DNA of 8,143 bases from an uncultured Bacteroidota bacterium (GCA_903913355.1 CAIWKU010000228.1:1-8143), one strand, 5' to 3'. Numbered from the stretch's first letter, positions 1 to 6,435 are shown. Made by a program: numbers and translations. The notes: generated by a model not told the origin, from the letters alone.

Positions 1-40
1 ACAAAAACAATATACTAAACCATATTTTGTTTTTCTTTAA

Positions 41-82
41 CACCAAACACCAAACACCAAACACCAAACACCAAACACCAAA
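41..82. repeat. Tandem heptamer repeat, six perfect copies of CACCAAA
   Basis: Six uninterrupted identical 7-bp units (CACCAAA; TTTGGTG on the other strand) run from 41 to 82 and stop 27 bases before the start codon of the lyase gene at 110. The tract is too short and has no spacers, so it is not a CRISPR array. Perfect short tandem repeats of this kind can change copy number by slipped-strand replication. Each step here would move upstream sequence by 7 bp, about two thirds of a helical turn, relative to the likely promoter at 81-88. Whether the length really varies is inference. One plus-strand frame (3-104) stays open across the tract, so the tail of an upstream gene cannot be strictly excluded, but nothing else supports that. 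Confidence 0.95.
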
Positions 83-88
83 TTTTTG
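81..88 (+). promoter_or_regulatory. Candidate -7 promoter element for the lyase/aldehyde dehydrogenase operon
   Basis: AATTTTTG matches the Bacteroidota -7 consensus TAnnTTTG at five of six defined positions and lies 21 bases before the start codon at 110. Its first two bases are the last two of the heptamer tract, so the tract occupies the place where a -33 TTTG would be expected. The tract contains no TTG on this strand. The nearest upstream TTTG (26-29) is 51 bases away, far beyond the usual 19-21. The promoter is therefore plausible but has a poor -33 half. Confidence 0.35.
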
Positions 89-109
89 CATCACCCATAA
101 ATAATCCCT

Positions 110-1030
110 ATGCCTATCGAATGGAAAGGAGTAATTCCTGCACTTACCACTAAGTTTACAGCAGATGATAAACTTGATCTGCCTCTATTTGAAAAGAACC
201 TTCAGTTTCAGCTTGATGCCGGAATAAATGGTATAGTACTGGGAGGTACTTTAGGAGAAGCCAGTGTATTGACAACCGGCGAGAAAGAAACACTGGTAAA
301 ATTTGCTATTGATAAAGTAGCTGGGAAAGTGCCGGTAATACTTAATATCGCAGAAGGAAGCACTGCCGAAGCTTTGAACCAGGCTTCTTTGGCAGCTAAA
401 TGGGGTGCAGATGGATTGATGATATTACCACCCATGCGATACAAGAGTGATCACAGGGAAACCGTAACTTATTTTACTACTGTGGCACAATCAACAGGTT
501 TGCCCATGATGATCTATAATAACCCGGTTGATTATAAAATTGAAGTAACGCTGGATATGTTTGCAGAGCTGGCAAATTATCCTACCATACAAGCCATTAA
601 AGAATCCACACGCGATGTAACGAATGTTACCCGACTGATTAACCGTTTTGGAGATCGCTTTGCCATACTTTGTGGTGTAGATCCACTGGCGATGGAAGAA
701 CTCCTACTGGGCGCCCATGGATGGGTGGCTGGTTTGGTATGTGCTTTCCCAAGAGAAACGGTAGCTATCTATCGTTTGGTAAAAGCGGGACATATATCCG
801 AAGCAACCGCTATTTACCGTTGGTTCATGCCCTTGCTGGAATTGGATATTCATCCCAAACTGGTACAATATATTAAACTTGCCGAAAAACAGGCCGGTAT
901 TGGATCTGAGGAAGTCAGAGGCCCACGTTTAACCTTGGCAGGTGAAGAGAGAACACGCATTCTAAAAGTGATTGATGATGGGATAGCGACAAGACCTGTA
1001 TTACCGGAATATTTACATTTAAAGGATTAA
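110..1030 (+). CDS. DapA-family lyase, probable 1-pyrroline-4-hydroxy-2-carboxylate deaminase
   Basis: This 306-residue protein is a class I aldolase-type TIM barrel of the dihydrodipicolinate synthase/N-acetylneuraminate lyase superfamily, of normal length. Visible landmarks are the GGTLGE loop at residues 45-50, the conserved Tyr136 in MIYNNP, and the Schiff-base Lys164 in QAIKES. The Arg that binds the second carboxylate in true DapA (just after the YN.P motif) is absent; the segment reads VDYKIEV. Lysine synthesis is therefore unlikely. Inferred role: cytoplasmic deamination and dehydration of 1-pyrroline-4-hydroxy-2-carboxylate to alpha-ketoglutarate semialdehyde plus ammonia, the third step of hydroxyproline breakdown. 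The aldehyde dehydrogenase that would use this product starts 10 bases after its stop, so the two form an operon. A related alternative is 2-keto-3-deoxy-pentonate dehydratase, which makes the same semialdehyde; the epimerase and D-amino acid dehydrogenase nearby favour hydroxyproline. No Shine-Dalgarno sequence is seen, as is usual in this phylum. Confidence 0.85.
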   Translation: MPIEWKGVIPALTTKFTADDKLDLPLFEKNLQFQLDAGINGIVLGGTLGEASVLTTGEKETLVKFAIDKVAGKVPVILNIAEGSTAEALNQASLAAKWGADGLMILPPMRYKSDHRETVTYFTTVAQSTGLPMMIYNNPVDYKIEVTLDMFAELANYPTIQAIKESTRDVTNVTRLINRFGDRFAILCGVDPLAMEELLLGAHGWVAGLVCAFPRETVAIYRLVKAGHISEATAIYRWFMPLLELDIHPKLVQYIKLAEKQAGIGSEEVRGPRLTLAGEERTRILKVIDDGIATRPVLPEYLHLKD

Positions 1031-1040
1031 TAAAGCCTAC

Positions 1041-2510
1041 ATGAATAAGGATATAGCAGAGTTGCATATTGTAATGTATCAATCGGGAAAAGCGTTCACC
1101 GAGTATCGTAAAACCAGTCCTGAGCAAAAAGCTAATTTCCTGGAAACGATCGCTTCTAATATAGAAGGATTGGGAGATTCACTAATTGCCAAAGCGGCCG
1201 AAGAAACGCATCTGCCAGTTGCAAGATTAACGGGTGAGAGAGGCAGAACAACTATGCAACTTCGCATGTTTGCACAAATGCTTCGGGAAGGAAGCTGGGT
1301 ACAGGCATCTGTGGATACCGCTATTCCGGATAAAACACCTGCAAAACCGGATATCCGGAAAATGTTATACCCATTAGGACCCGTAGTGGTATTTGGAGCC
1401 AGTAATTTTCCGTTTGCTTATTCTACTGCTGGTGGAGATACAGCCAGCGCATTGGCTGCCGGTTGTACGGTAGTTGTAAAAGCCCACCCTGCACACCTGC
1501 AAACATCCTGCATGGTAGCTGAAGCAATCACACAAGCCATTCGTTCATCCGAAATGCCGGAACATATATTTCAACATGTAACGCATACTGATTTTGAATC
1601 TGGCAAAATATTGGTACAACATCCTGCAACTGCTGCAGTAGGCTTTACCGGCTCTTATTCAGGCGGAAGAGCATTGTATGATTATGCAGCAGCAAGAAAA
1701 AATCCTATCCCTGTTTTTTCTGAAATGGGTAGTATTAACCCGGTAATTCTTTTACCCGATACTTTACAACACAATGCAGAAAGTATTGCAAAACAATATG
1801 CAGGATCTATTACATTGGGAATGGGGCAGTTTTGTACCAACCCGGGTTTATTAATAGCCATTGAAGCTGAGGGGCTTCATCATTTTATCGAGAAATTAGG
1901 AAATGAAATAGCTGCTGTTGCTCCCGCACAAATGTTACATCCCGGTATTCATAAAGCCTATTTCACTAAAATGCAACTGGCACTGGCAGAAAAAGGGGTG
2001 GACCTGTTATCTCAATCCACTGTTTTACCTACAGGAATAGAAGCACAGCCAGCGATTGCCATAACAAAAGCCGCTAATTTTTTGCAAAACCCATTGCTCC
2101 AGGAAGAGGTGTTTGGTCCTTATTCATTACTGGTAACCTGTAAGGATAAAGAAGAGTTAATAGCTGTTTGGACATCAGTTACGGGTCAGTTAACCACAAC
2201 CCTTATGGGCACGGATTCGGATTTTACGGATTTTTCTTCATTACTGGATATCGCCCCATCCATTGCCGGAAGGATACTGATTAATGGGGTACCTACAGGT
2301 GTGGAAGTTTGTCCGAGTATGGTTCATGGTGGCCCATTTCCAGCCAGTACGGATAGTCGTTTTACGGCAGTAGGGATTGAAGCAGTCAAAAGATGGGTTC
2401 GCCCGGTAGCTTATCAGAATTTTCCAGATGCATTATTGCCGGAAGCTTTGAAAAACGGTAACCCATTGCATATCTGGAGAATGATCAATAATGAATGGAC
2501 AAAAGACTGA
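1041..2510 (+). CDS. Aldehyde dehydrogenase, probable alpha-ketoglutarate semialdehyde dehydrogenase (2,5-dioxovalerate dehydrogenase)
   Basis: This 489-residue protein is an NAD(P)+-dependent aldehyde dehydrogenase. The expected residues are all present: Asn122 in the SNFPFAY motif, cofactor-binding Lys147 in VVVKAHP, the GSYSGG nucleotide loop near 204-209, general-base Glu228 in FSEMGS, nucleophile Cys265 in GQFCTNPG, and EEVFGP at 355-360. The VFGASNFPFAYS and KAHPAHLQTS wording and the FTGSYSGGRALYD segment are those of the alpha-ketoglutarate semialdehyde branch rather than betaine or succinate semialdehyde enzymes. Inferred reaction: alpha-ketoglutarate semialdehyde to alpha-ketoglutarate, feeding the TCA cycle. 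It starts 10 bases after the lyase stop, so it is co-transcribed with the enzyme supplying its substrate; AAAGGA at 1021-1026, inside the lyase end, lies about 15 bases upstream. It converges with the membrane oxygenase gene, leaving only 57 bases between the two stops. The same enzyme type also serves pentose and glucarate oxidation, so substrate assignment rests on context. Confidence 0.88.
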   Translation: MNKDIAELHIVMYQSGKAFTEYRKTSPEQKANFLETIASNIEGLGDSLIAKAAEETHLPVARLTGERGRTTMQLRMFAQMLREGSWVQASVDTAIPDKTPAKPDIRKMLYPLGPVVVFGASNFPFAYSTAGGDTASALAAGCTVVVKAHPAHLQTSCMVAEAITQAIRSSEMPEHIFQHVTHTDFESGKILVQHPATAAVGFTGSYSGGRALYDYAAARKNPIPVFSEMGSINPVILLPDTLQHNAESIAKQYAGSITLGMGQFCTNPGLLIAIEAEGLHHFIEKLGNEIAAVAPAQMLHPGIHKAYFTKMQLALAEKGVDLLSQSTVLPTGIEAQPAIAITKAANFLQNPLLQEEVFGPYSLLVTCKDKEELIAVWTSVTGQLTTTLMGTDSDFTDFSSLLDIAPSIAGRILINGVPTGVEVCPSMVHGGPFPASTDSRFTAVGIEAVKRWVRPVAYQNFPDALLPEALKNGNPLHIWRMINNEWTKD

Positions 2511-2545
2511 GTTACGCCAATAATTTTTTATTAGAAATTGATCGA

Positions 2546-2572
2546 AATAATTATTTTAGTTGACTAATTATT
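2546..2572. terminator. AT-only inverted repeat between convergent genes, possible weak bidirectional terminator
   Basis: AATAATTA (2546-2553) and TAATTATT (2565-2572) are perfect reverse complements separated by 11 bases. The repeat sits where two genes meet tail to tail and overlaps the last codons of the minus-strand gene. T-rich stretches flank it on either strand. The stem has no G or C, so it would be unstable, and AT-rich intergenic DNA often forms such palindromes by chance. Confidence 0.25.
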
Positions 2573-3833
2573 CAGCATAAGCAGTAGTTGTATCCTTTTC
2601 AAGAAACAAGAAATAAAAATTGGCCATAGTAGACAGGATAAGGTATCCGATGATCATCATATTGGAGCCCGGAACCCATTTCGATAATCCGAACCAATCG
2701 CCATTCGCAATTAAAAAATAAACTACAACCCCATTTTTTGCCAATTCCCAGAACCAGGCAAATCGGTTTTTATCCATCAACTCAGTATAAGCATACACGA
2801 ATAAAAATACATAGGCACCATAGTAAAAAATGCCCGGACTTTTTATCTCTGAAATATTGCCAAACAGGTAACTGACCATTACCAGTAAAACAATGGTTTG
2901 TATCCAGGCCCATATCGTAAAAAAAATACTCCCCTTTGTGTTGTATTTCTCGAAATGATATACATCCTCGATTTTATAAACAGGATATTTTTCAGCAACA
3001 TCAGCGGGTCTCCAGCCGGTGGGCATAAGCCAGATGCGAAATTTATCTCTTATATTCTTTGTTTTCCAGGCATCTTTTACCAGTAACCCAAAATGAATAA
3101 AATTAATTTTTATTGGGTTCCAGGTATGAACGGGACGGGTAATTCCATACACAGGAGTAACCTCCGGCAACTCTTCCTGAAAAGTGCCAAACCATTTGTC
3201 CCAAAAAATAAAAATCTGCCCATAATTCTTATCAATATATTCCTTATTAATAGCATGGTGCACCCGGTGATGCGAGGGGGTAACCATAAACTTTTCCAGA
3301 AACCCCATTCGATTTATATGTTGTGTATGATACCAGAATTGAGCAAATAAATGCAATGGAGCAACTACATAAATAATTTGGGCAGGCACGCCAAATAAAG
3401 CTGCTGGTAGCAGAAAAATGGTAAATACCCTGAAAATAGTAGAAACACTTTGTCTTAAGGCACAAGCCAGGTTATATTCTTCACTGCTATGATGTATGAT
3501 ATGGCTGTTCCAGAAAAAATTATATTCGTGATCAATTCTATGGGTAAGATAACCGGTAAGGTCCAGCGCCAGAAAAGCAATAACATATAACCATATGGAT
3601 GATTGAATATGAGTAAGTGCTAAATGATTAACCATCCATTCGTAACTGAGTAATGTGATACTTAATCCCAATACATCTTTGGTTGCATTGGTAACACCGG
3701 AGCTCAAGCTGGAGATCATATCTAAATTCCTGACAGTATCCTTACCTTTGAACCAGCCATACCATTTTTCAATGAGTATCAGCACAAGAAATGCGGGCAT
3801 GGCAATCAGTAATATTTTTCCATATGTTTCCAT
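2568..3833 (-). CDS. Sterol desaturase/fatty acid hydroxylase superfamily membrane protein, alkylglycerol monooxygenase-like
   Basis: An integral membrane di-iron oxygenase. From the ATG at 3833 it has 421 residues. The superfamily histidine boxes are intact: HRIDH (98-102), HIIHH (111-115), HTQH (169-172) and HHRVHH (188-193), followed by EYIDKNYGQIF, wording typical of the alkylglycerol monooxygenase branch. Hydrophobic segments lie near residues 6-21, 54-66, 79-96 and 130-166, with a further C-terminal block near 302-324, 335-351, 367-377 and 391-411. The histidine boxes are thus followed by a membrane region beyond the catalytic domain. Substrate is unknown; a lipid is likely (inference). 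Start choice: the frame stays open upstream to a TTG at 3860, but that TTG is part of a perfect TACATTTG -7 element, so transcription would begin downstream of it. The gene is opposite in strand to all neighbours and splits the hydroxyproline genes into two groups. A role in hydroxyproline use is not evident. Confidence 0.85.
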   Translation of the reverse strand: METYGKILLIAMPAFLVLILIEKWYGWFKGKDTVRNLDMISSLSSGVTNATKDVLGLSITLLSYEWMVNHLALTHIQSSIWLYVIAFLALDLTGYLTHRIDHEYNFFWNSHIIHHSSEEYNLACALRQSVSTIFRVFTIFLLPAALFGVPAQIIYVVAPLHLFAQFWYHTQHINRMGFLEKFMVTPSHHRVHHAINKEYIDKNYGQIFIFWDKWFGTFQEELPEVTPVYGITRPVHTWNPIKINFIHFGLLVKDAWKTKNIRDKFRIWLMPTGWRPADVAEKYPVYKIEDVYHFEKYNTKGSIFFTIWAWIQTIVLLVMVSYLFGNISEIKSPGIFYYGAYVFLFVYAYTELMDKNRFAWFWELAKNGVVVYFLIANGDWFGLSKWVPGSNMMIIGYLILSTMANFYFLFLEKDTTTAYAE

Positions 3834-3857
3834 ATCACAATCAGACAGGTTCTGAAA

Positions 3858-3865
3858 CAAATGTA
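3858..3865 (-). promoter_or_regulatory. Perfect -7 element for the membrane oxygenase gene
   Basis: Read on the minus strand this is TACATTTG, an exact match to the Bacteroidota -7 consensus TAnnTTTG, 24 bases before the ATG at 3833. At the expected 19-base spacing the -33 position reads TTC rather than TTG (3887-3885). The predicted transcription start, several bases downstream, would give a leader of roughly 20 bases and would exclude the TTG at 3860 as a start codon. Confidence 0.5.
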
Positions 3866-3877
3866 ATAGGATTCATT

Positions 3878-3885
3878 GATTTTTG
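3878..3885 (+). promoter_or_regulatory. Candidate -7 element for the hydroxyproline epimerase gene
   Basis: GATTTTTG matches TAnnTTTG except at the first base and lies 19 bases before the ATG at 3905. It is followed by AATAA, giving a 13-base string that recurs with one change before the dehydrogenase gene (5047-5059). No TTG is found at the normal -33 distance. It lies 12 bases from the opposing -7 element, so the two promoters would overlap. Confidence 0.35.
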
Positions 3886-3904
3886 AATAAAGTTTATCCG
3901 TTCT

Positions 3905-4954
3905 ATGCTTACAAACCCAATTCCCTACACAAAACAGGGATTAACCAGTTTACAAGGTCATGTTTTTCATTGTATTGACGCACATACCTGTGGTAATCCG
4001 GTAAGGGTGGTAGCTTCGGGTGGACCTGCACTGGAAGGCAAAAATATGAGTGAAAAAAGACAACATTTTCTTCAGGAATATGATTGGATCAGAAAAGGAC
4101 TCATGTTTGAACCCCGGGGTCATGATATGATGAGCGGAAGCATACTTTATCCACCTCATGATCCGGAAAACGATGTGGCAGTTCTGTTTATCGAAACCAG
4201 TGGCTGCCTTCCTATGTGTGGTCATGGAACCATAGGAACCATCACAATTGCTATTGAAGAAGGATTGATCAAGCCTAAAACACCCGGTATTGTTCGTATG
4301 GAAGCCCCGGCGGGTTTGGTAAATATCAGTTACCGCCAGGAGGGTACTAAAGTAACGGCTGTAAAATTAACCAATGTGCCTGCCTATCTGGCTGCTGATG
4401 GTATTCGTGTGGAATGTCCGGATTTAGGTGAACTGGAACTGGATGTTGCTTACGGCGGAAATTTTTATGCCATTGTAGATACACAGAAAAATTTTTCAGG
4501 GCTGGAGCAGTATACTGCCGGTCAACTGGTTGCCTGGTCCAGGGTGTTAAGAAACCGGATTAATGAGAAATATTCATTTATACACCCAGATGATCCTACC
4601 ATCAATGGCTGTTCGCATATTTTGTGGACGGGACAAGTGATGGATCCATCATCTACGGCCAGGAATGCAGTATTTTATGGAGATAAAGCCATTGATCGAT
4701 CACCCTGCGGAACAGGCACTTCTGCAAGAATGGCCCAATGGTTTACCAAAGGAAAATTAAAAGAAGGCGAGTCTTTTATTCATGAAAGTATTATTGGCTC
4801 TAAGTTTACCGGGAAAGTGGAAAGGCTAACTTCAGTAGGAGGGAAACCGGCTATTATTCCCAGCGTAGAAGGGTGGGCAAAAATTTACGGGTACAATACC
4901 ATTTCGATTAATCCGGATGACGATCCGTATGCTTATGGATTTCAAGTAATATAG
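3905..4954 (+). CDS. 4-hydroxyproline 2-epimerase (proline racemase family)
   Basis: This 349-residue protein belongs to the cofactor-independent proline racemase fold. Both catalytic cysteines are present: Cys105 in PMCGHGT and Cys268 in RSPCGTGTS. That argues for a two-base epimerase/racemase rather than the trans-3-hydroxy-L-proline dehydratase, in which the second or first Cys is replaced (usually by Thr or Ser). The N-terminal signature DAHTCGNPVRVV (25-36) matches the family's D-x-HT-x-G-x-P pattern. The protein starts about 17 residues earlier than typical members and is slightly long; no in-frame Met lies between residue 1 and the signature, so the start at 3905 stands. Inferred reaction: trans-4-hydroxy-L-proline to cis-4-hydroxy-D-proline, cytoplasmic, the entry step of the pathway. 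The FAD dehydrogenase that would take the D-epimer lies 117 bases downstream on the same strand. Proline racemase activity is less likely given the surrounding genes. Confidence 0.88.
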   Translation: MLTNPIPYTKQGLTSLQGHVFHCIDAHTCGNPVRVVASGGPALEGKNMSEKRQHFLQEYDWIRKGLMFEPRGHDMMSGSILYPPHDPENDVAVLFIETSGCLPMCGHGTIGTITIAIEEGLIKPKTPGIVRMEAPAGLVNISYRQEGTKVTAVKLTNVPAYLAADGIRVECPDLGELELDVAYGGNFYAIVDTQKNFSGLEQYTAGQLVAWSRVLRNRINEKYSFIHPDDPTINGCSHILWTGQVMDPSSTARNAVFYGDKAIDRSPCGTGTSARMAQWFTKGKLKEGESFIHESIIGSKFTGKVERLTSVGGKPAIIPSVEGWAKIYGYNTISINPDDDPYAYGFQVI

Positions 4955-5046
4955 TAACTGGTTTTTCAACATACTTAGCCGAATGATTTTTTGTTGATAA
5001 ATCTTTTTGTACGTCTATTTCATTAAGAAATGATCATAGTTTTTCC

Positions 5047-5059
5047 GAATTTTGAATAA
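5047..5059 (+). promoter_or_regulatory. Candidate -7 element and following AATAA before the dehydrogenase gene
   Basis: GAATTTTG (5047-5054) fits TAnnTTTG except at the first base and ends 17 bases before the ATG at 5072. With the AATAA that follows it differs at only one of 13 positions from the string at 3878-3890 before the epimerase. No TTG lies at the normal -33 distance. A separate promoter would explain why the dehydrogenase is set apart from the epimerase by 117 bases, though read-through is also possible. Confidence 0.3.
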
Positions 5060-5071
5060 TAAAACAGATTC

Positions 5072-6322
5072 ATGAAAGTAGTTGTAATTGGTGGTGGAAT
5101 TATCGGGTTAAGCAGTGCTTATTATTTACACCAGTCAGGGCACGAAGTGACCGTTATCGATAAAACGGAAATGCTCGACAATTGTTCTTATGGGAATGCT
5201 GGATATGTATGTCCCAGCCATTTTGTTCCACTTGCAACACCGGGTATCGTGAAGCAGGGCCTTAAATGGATGTGGAATTCCAGAAGTCCTTTTTATGTTC
5301 AACCAAGATTCGATATGGCATTGATCGACTGGGGATTGAAATTCATGAAAAGTGCAAACCAGAAAAATGTGGAAGAAGCGGCTGTACCCCTTCGTGACAT
5401 TGCTTTGTTGAGTAAAAAAATGTATGAAGAATGGACAAGATTACCACAATTCGCTTTTGCCTATGAGCAAAAAGGGTTGCTGGAAATATTTCAAACACCC
5501 AAAGGAGCAGAACATGCACATCATGTAGTTGAACATGCACATGCATTGGGACTTACCGATACTGTCTTGCTTGATGAAGCCGCATTGCAAAAACTGGAAC
5601 CCCAAACAAAAATCAATGCCATGGGTGCCATTCATTTTGCCTGCGATGCACATCTTTATCCCAATAAATTAATGAAGCAATTGATTGCGGATCTGGAACA
5701 AAAAGGGGTACAGATAAAAAGAAAAGAAGAAGTAAGATCCTTTCAACAAGAGAAGGGCAAAATAGCCAGGGTGATTACCGATAAACAGATGTATGATTCT
5801 GACGCGGTTGTAATGGCATCTGGTTCCTGGAGTCGCGAACTGGCCGCCCAGCTCAAAGTAAAAATACCTTTGATGCCTGGACGTGGTTATTCTGTTACAC
5901 TTGAGGACTCTCCTTATAAGATTAACCATCCTGCAGTATTGATTGAAGGAAGAGCTGCCCTAACACCAATGGATGGCAATAAAATTCGTTTTGGCGGAAC
6001 AATGGAGATCACATCAACCAATACTCCACCCAGAATGAACAGGGTAGAGGGATTATTAAAAGCAGTAGAGCGGTTTTTCCCTGAATTTACCATCCCTTTT
6101 CCGTCTCAGGATAAAATCTGGTATGGATTCCGCCCATGCTCTGCTGATGGATTACCCTATATTGGACGAACCGCTAACTGGAAAAACCTGGTGATTGCAA
6201 CAGGTCATGCCATGGTAGGCTTAAGTTTGGGTGCCGGAACAGGGAAATTGGTTAGTGAAATTGTAAATGAGGAAAAAACCAGTATGGATATCGCTGCATT
6301 TAATCCAGGCAGGTTTGATTAG
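5072..6322 (+). CDS. DadA-like FAD-dependent D-amino acid dehydrogenase, probable D-hydroxyproline dehydrogenase
   Basis: This 416-residue flavoprotein has the DAO/DadA fold. An N-terminal Rossmann motif GGGIIG (7-12) is followed by the acidic residue Asp30 at the end of the second strand, which binds the adenosine ribose. Other family marks are SYGNAGYVCPSH (39-50), ASGSWS (249-254), PGRGYSVTL (269-277), GFRPCSADGLPYIG (352-365) and ATGHAMVGLSLGAGTG (376-391). Length matches single-subunit DadA-type enzymes, so it is not the multi-subunit hydroxyproline dehydrogenase found in some pseudomonads. Inferred reaction: cis-4-hydroxy-D-proline to 1-pyrroline-4-hydroxy-2-carboxylate, with electrons passed to the respiratory chain, probably at the inner membrane face. 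Context is the main reason for this substrate; a general D-amino acid or glycine-oxidase-like role remains possible. One oddity is a histidine-rich stretch at residues 148-156, encoded partly by an exact 12-bp direct repeat (GAACATGCACAT at 5510 and 5531). Confidence 0.85.
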   Translation: MKVVVIGGGIIGLSSAYYLHQSGHEVTVIDKTEMLDNCSYGNAGYVCPSHFVPLATPGIVKQGLKWMWNSRSPFYVQPRFDMALIDWGLKFMKSANQKNVEEAAVPLRDIALLSKKMYEEWTRLPQFAFAYEQKGLLEIFQTPKGAEHAHHVVEHAHALGLTDTVLLDEAALQKLEPQTKINAMGAIHFACDAHLYPNKLMKQLIADLEQKGVQIKRKEEVRSFQQEKGKIARVITDKQMYDSDAVVMASGSWSRELAAQLKVKIPLMPGRGYSVTLEDSPYKINHPAVLIEGRAALTPMDGNKIRFGGTMEITSTNTPPRMNRVEGLLKAVERFFPEFTIPFPSQDKIWYGFRPCSADGLPYIGRTANWKNLVIATGHAMVGLSLGAGTGKLVSEIVNEEKTSMDIAAFNPGRFD

Positions 6323-6345
6323 TATCCTCTTTTAGATGTACGATT

Positions 6346-6398
6346 GATTGGATACAACAAAATCAGTGAATTTTTGTATCTGATCTGGCTTAACAGCC
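6346..6398 (+). other. Two adjacent predicted RNA hairpins in the gap before bshC
   Basis: The first hairpin pairs 6346-6357 (GATTGGATACAA) with 6374-6385 (TTGTATCTGATC): twelve pairs, of which two are G-U wobbles that form only in plus-strand RNA. After a two-base bulge the stem continues with AAAT/ATTT (6360-6363 with 6370-6373) around the loop CAGTGA. One base later, GGCT (6387-6390) pairs with AGCC (6395-6398) around TAAC. No T-run follows, so this is not a standard intrinsic terminator. It may end the dehydrogenase mRNA by another route, protect its 3' end, or form part of the bshC leader. AATTTTTG at 6369-6376, an alternative -7-like string, overlaps it. Confidence 0.5.
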
Positions 6399-6435
6399 TG
6401 GATGATTAAAATGGATAAACGGTGTTACGGGTATC

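Noticed and set aside
4..33. Terminator-like pairing of AAAACAA (4-10) with TTGTTTT (27-33)
   Set aside because: The stem has only one G-C pair and a 16-base loop; too weak to call.
41..82. CRISPR-like array
   Set aside because: Seven-base units are directly adjacent without spacers; this is a simple tandem repeat.
3..104. Open plus-strand frame through the heptamer tract as the end of an upstream gene
   Set aside because: It is open only because the tract lacks stops in that frame; composition is low-complexity and no family resemblance is visible.
208..444. Minus-strand open frame inside the lyase gene, and similar antisense frames in the other genes
   Set aside because: They lie wholly inside well-supported genes of recognised families and show no family motifs of their own.
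3093..3350. Plus-strand open frame opposite the membrane oxygenase
   Set aside because: The minus strand carries intact histidine boxes across this stretch; the plus-strand frame is a shadow.
5020..5037. TCATT-AAGA-AATGA and the ATGATCAT palindrome between epimerase and dehydrogenase
   Set aside because: Short AT-rich palindromes without a following T-run in register; chance is the simpler explanation.
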